DNA of 6,653 nt from an uncultured Rhodanobacter sp. (GTDB lineage: Bacteria; Pseudomonadota; Gammaproteobacteria; Xanthomonadales; Rhodanobacteraceae), in the NCBI GenBank assembly GCA_903827735.1, contig CAIKJM010000267.1, positions 1-6,653 on the forward strand, read 5' to 3'. The notes under the pieces were generated by a model. That model did not search any database, was not told the DNA's origin, and was given only the letters and a program-made list of their open reading frames with translations. Positions within the stretch are counted from its first letter, which is position 1, and each line of letters opens with the position of its first letter. The position numbers and the translations under genes are program-made. Positions 5,960-6,653 of the stretch are shown one piece after another.

Positions 5960-6454
5960 ATGAGCGAAGTGGAAGCATTTACGGACGGCGCCTGCCTCGG
6001 CAACCCGGGCCCCGGCGGCTGGGCCGCGCTATTGCGCGCCAAGGGCAGCGAGCGCATGGTCGCTGGCGGCGATCCCGATACTACCAACAACCGCATGGAG
6101 CTGATGGCGGCGATCGGCGCCCTGGAGGCTCTCACGCGCCCTTGCCGGGTCAAGCTGACCACTGACTCACGCTACGTGATGCAGGGCATCGAGCAGTGGG
6201 TGCCGAAATGGCGCGCCAACGGCTGGCGCACTGCCGACAAAAAGCCGGTGAAAAATCAGGATCTCTGGCAGCGGCTGTCCGAGGCGGTGAGCACGCATCA
6301 GGTTCGCTGGGAGTGGGTGAAAGGGCATAACGGCCACGCCGAAAACGAACGCGTCGATCAGGCCGCGCGCGAGCAGGCGGAACGGATGAAGTCGGCTCCT
6401 GCTCCGGCCACGTCCGCGGCCGCGCAGCCTACTCAAACGCGGAGGCCGGCATGA
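5960..6454 (+). CDS. rnhA: ribonuclease HI
   Basis: This 164-residue enzyme cuts the RNA strand of RNA-DNA hybrids. It removes R-loops and helps clear Okazaki primers in the cytoplasm. All catalytic residues are in place: Asp9 (FTDGAC), Glu47 (NNRMEL), Asp69 (TTDSRYV), His123 (KGHNGH) and Asp133 (ERVDQAA). Each sits one position earlier than in the E. coli enzyme (D10, E48, D70, H124, D134). The basic handle region is visible around WVPKWRANGWRTADKKPVKN. The core ends near residue 143; residues 145-164 form an Ala/Pro/Thr-rich tail of probable disorder, giving a protein about nine residues longer than E. coli RNase HI. The upstream Shine-Dalgarno is weak (GAG at 5952-5954). Its stop overlaps the dnaQ start as ATGA, indicating translational coupling with the proofreading subunit. 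Confidence 0.97.
   Translation: MSEVEAFTDGACLGNPGPGGWAALLRAKGSERMVAGGDPDTTNNRMELMAAIGALEALTRPCRVKLTTDSRYVMQGIEQWVPKWRANGWRTADKKPVKNQDLWQRLSEAVSTHQVRWEWVKGHNGHAENERVDQAAREQAERMKSAPAPATSAAAQPTQTRRPA
6441..6445 (+). promoter_or_regulatory. ribosome-binding site of dnaQ inside rnhA
   Basis: GGAGG lies five bases before the dnaQ ATG at 6451, within the codons for the last residues of RNase HI. It is the strongest Shine-Dalgarno in the window and indicates efficient coupled or independent initiation of dnaQ. Confidence 0.7.
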
Positions 6455-6653
6455 GGCAGGTCGTCCTCGATACTGAAACCACCGGCCTTGAGGTACGCCA
6501 GGGCCATCGGCTGGTCGAGATCGCCTGCGTCGAACTGGTCGAGCGTCGGCTGACCGGACGCTACTACCAGACCTACCTCAACCCCGGTCGGCCGATGGAC
6601 GAAGGCGCGCGGCAGGTCACCGGTATCGAGGATGAGTTTCTGCTCGACAAGCC
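6451..6653 (+). CDS. dnaQ: DNA polymerase III epsilon subunit, partial (N-terminus)
   Basis: This is the 5' part (67 full codons) of the proofreading 3'-5' exonuclease of the replicative polymerase; it runs off the right edge. The protein begins MRQVVLDTETTGLEV. The Exo I motif DTETTGL supplies two metal-binding acids, Asp7 and Glu9. Downstream, LVEIACVELVERRLTG and VTGIEDEFLLDKP match E. coli DnaQ closely (IIEIGAVEVVNRRLTG and VHGIADEFLLDKP). The Exo II and Exo III motifs and the C-terminal polymerase-binding segment lie beyond the window. The ATG overlaps the rnhA stop (ATGA) and has GGAGG five bases upstream. In E. coli the two genes are divergent; here they are in tandem. Confidence 0.96.
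   Translation, partial: MRQVVLDTETTGLEVRQGHRLVEIACVELVERRLTGRYYQTYLNPGRPMDEGARQVTGIEDEFLLDK

Overview
The window reads as a chromosomal housekeeping segment of a GC-rich gammaproteobacterium. It most likely belongs to the Xanthomonadales (Lysobacterales), possibly Rhodanobacteraceae (Dyella/Rhodanobacter/Frateuria-like). That placement is inferred from gene content, gene order and protein character, not from a database match. No transposase, phage gene, CRISPR array or other sign of mobile DNA is visible. I found no convincing previously undescribed system.

Left part (1-2920): a leader region with a plausible extended -10 promoter precedes hupB (histone-like HU). tRNA-Val(UAC) follows only 16 nt after the hupB stop, then tRNA-Asp(GUC) and a hairpin terminator. 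Next is ppiD, a membrane-anchored periplasmic folding factor with a parvulin domain. This matches the widespread (clpPX-lon-)hupB-ppiD protein-quality-control neighbourhood, with two tRNA genes inserted; lon would lie just left of the window. A perfect 18-bp stem closes ppiD and also serves the converging mltD gene.

Middle part (2932-4913, minus strand): gloB (glyoxalase II) and mltD (lipoprotein lytic transglycosylase with LysM) form an overlapping two-gene operon read right to left. The best start of mltD is a TTG fused to the gloB stop codon (TTGA). It gives a clean lipoprotein signal peptide.

Right part (5246-6653, plus strand): a divergent operon of a YafS-like methyltransferase-fold protein, rnhA (RNase HI) and dnaQ (DNA polymerase III epsilon proofreading subunit, cut by the window edge). 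rnhA and dnaQ overlap by 4 nt (ATGA). The set mltD-gloB-yafS-rnhA-dnaQ is also contiguous in E. coli, with a different rnhA orientation, so this is an old conserved cluster. Its members share no obvious pathway beyond the RNase HI/proofreading link to DNA replication.
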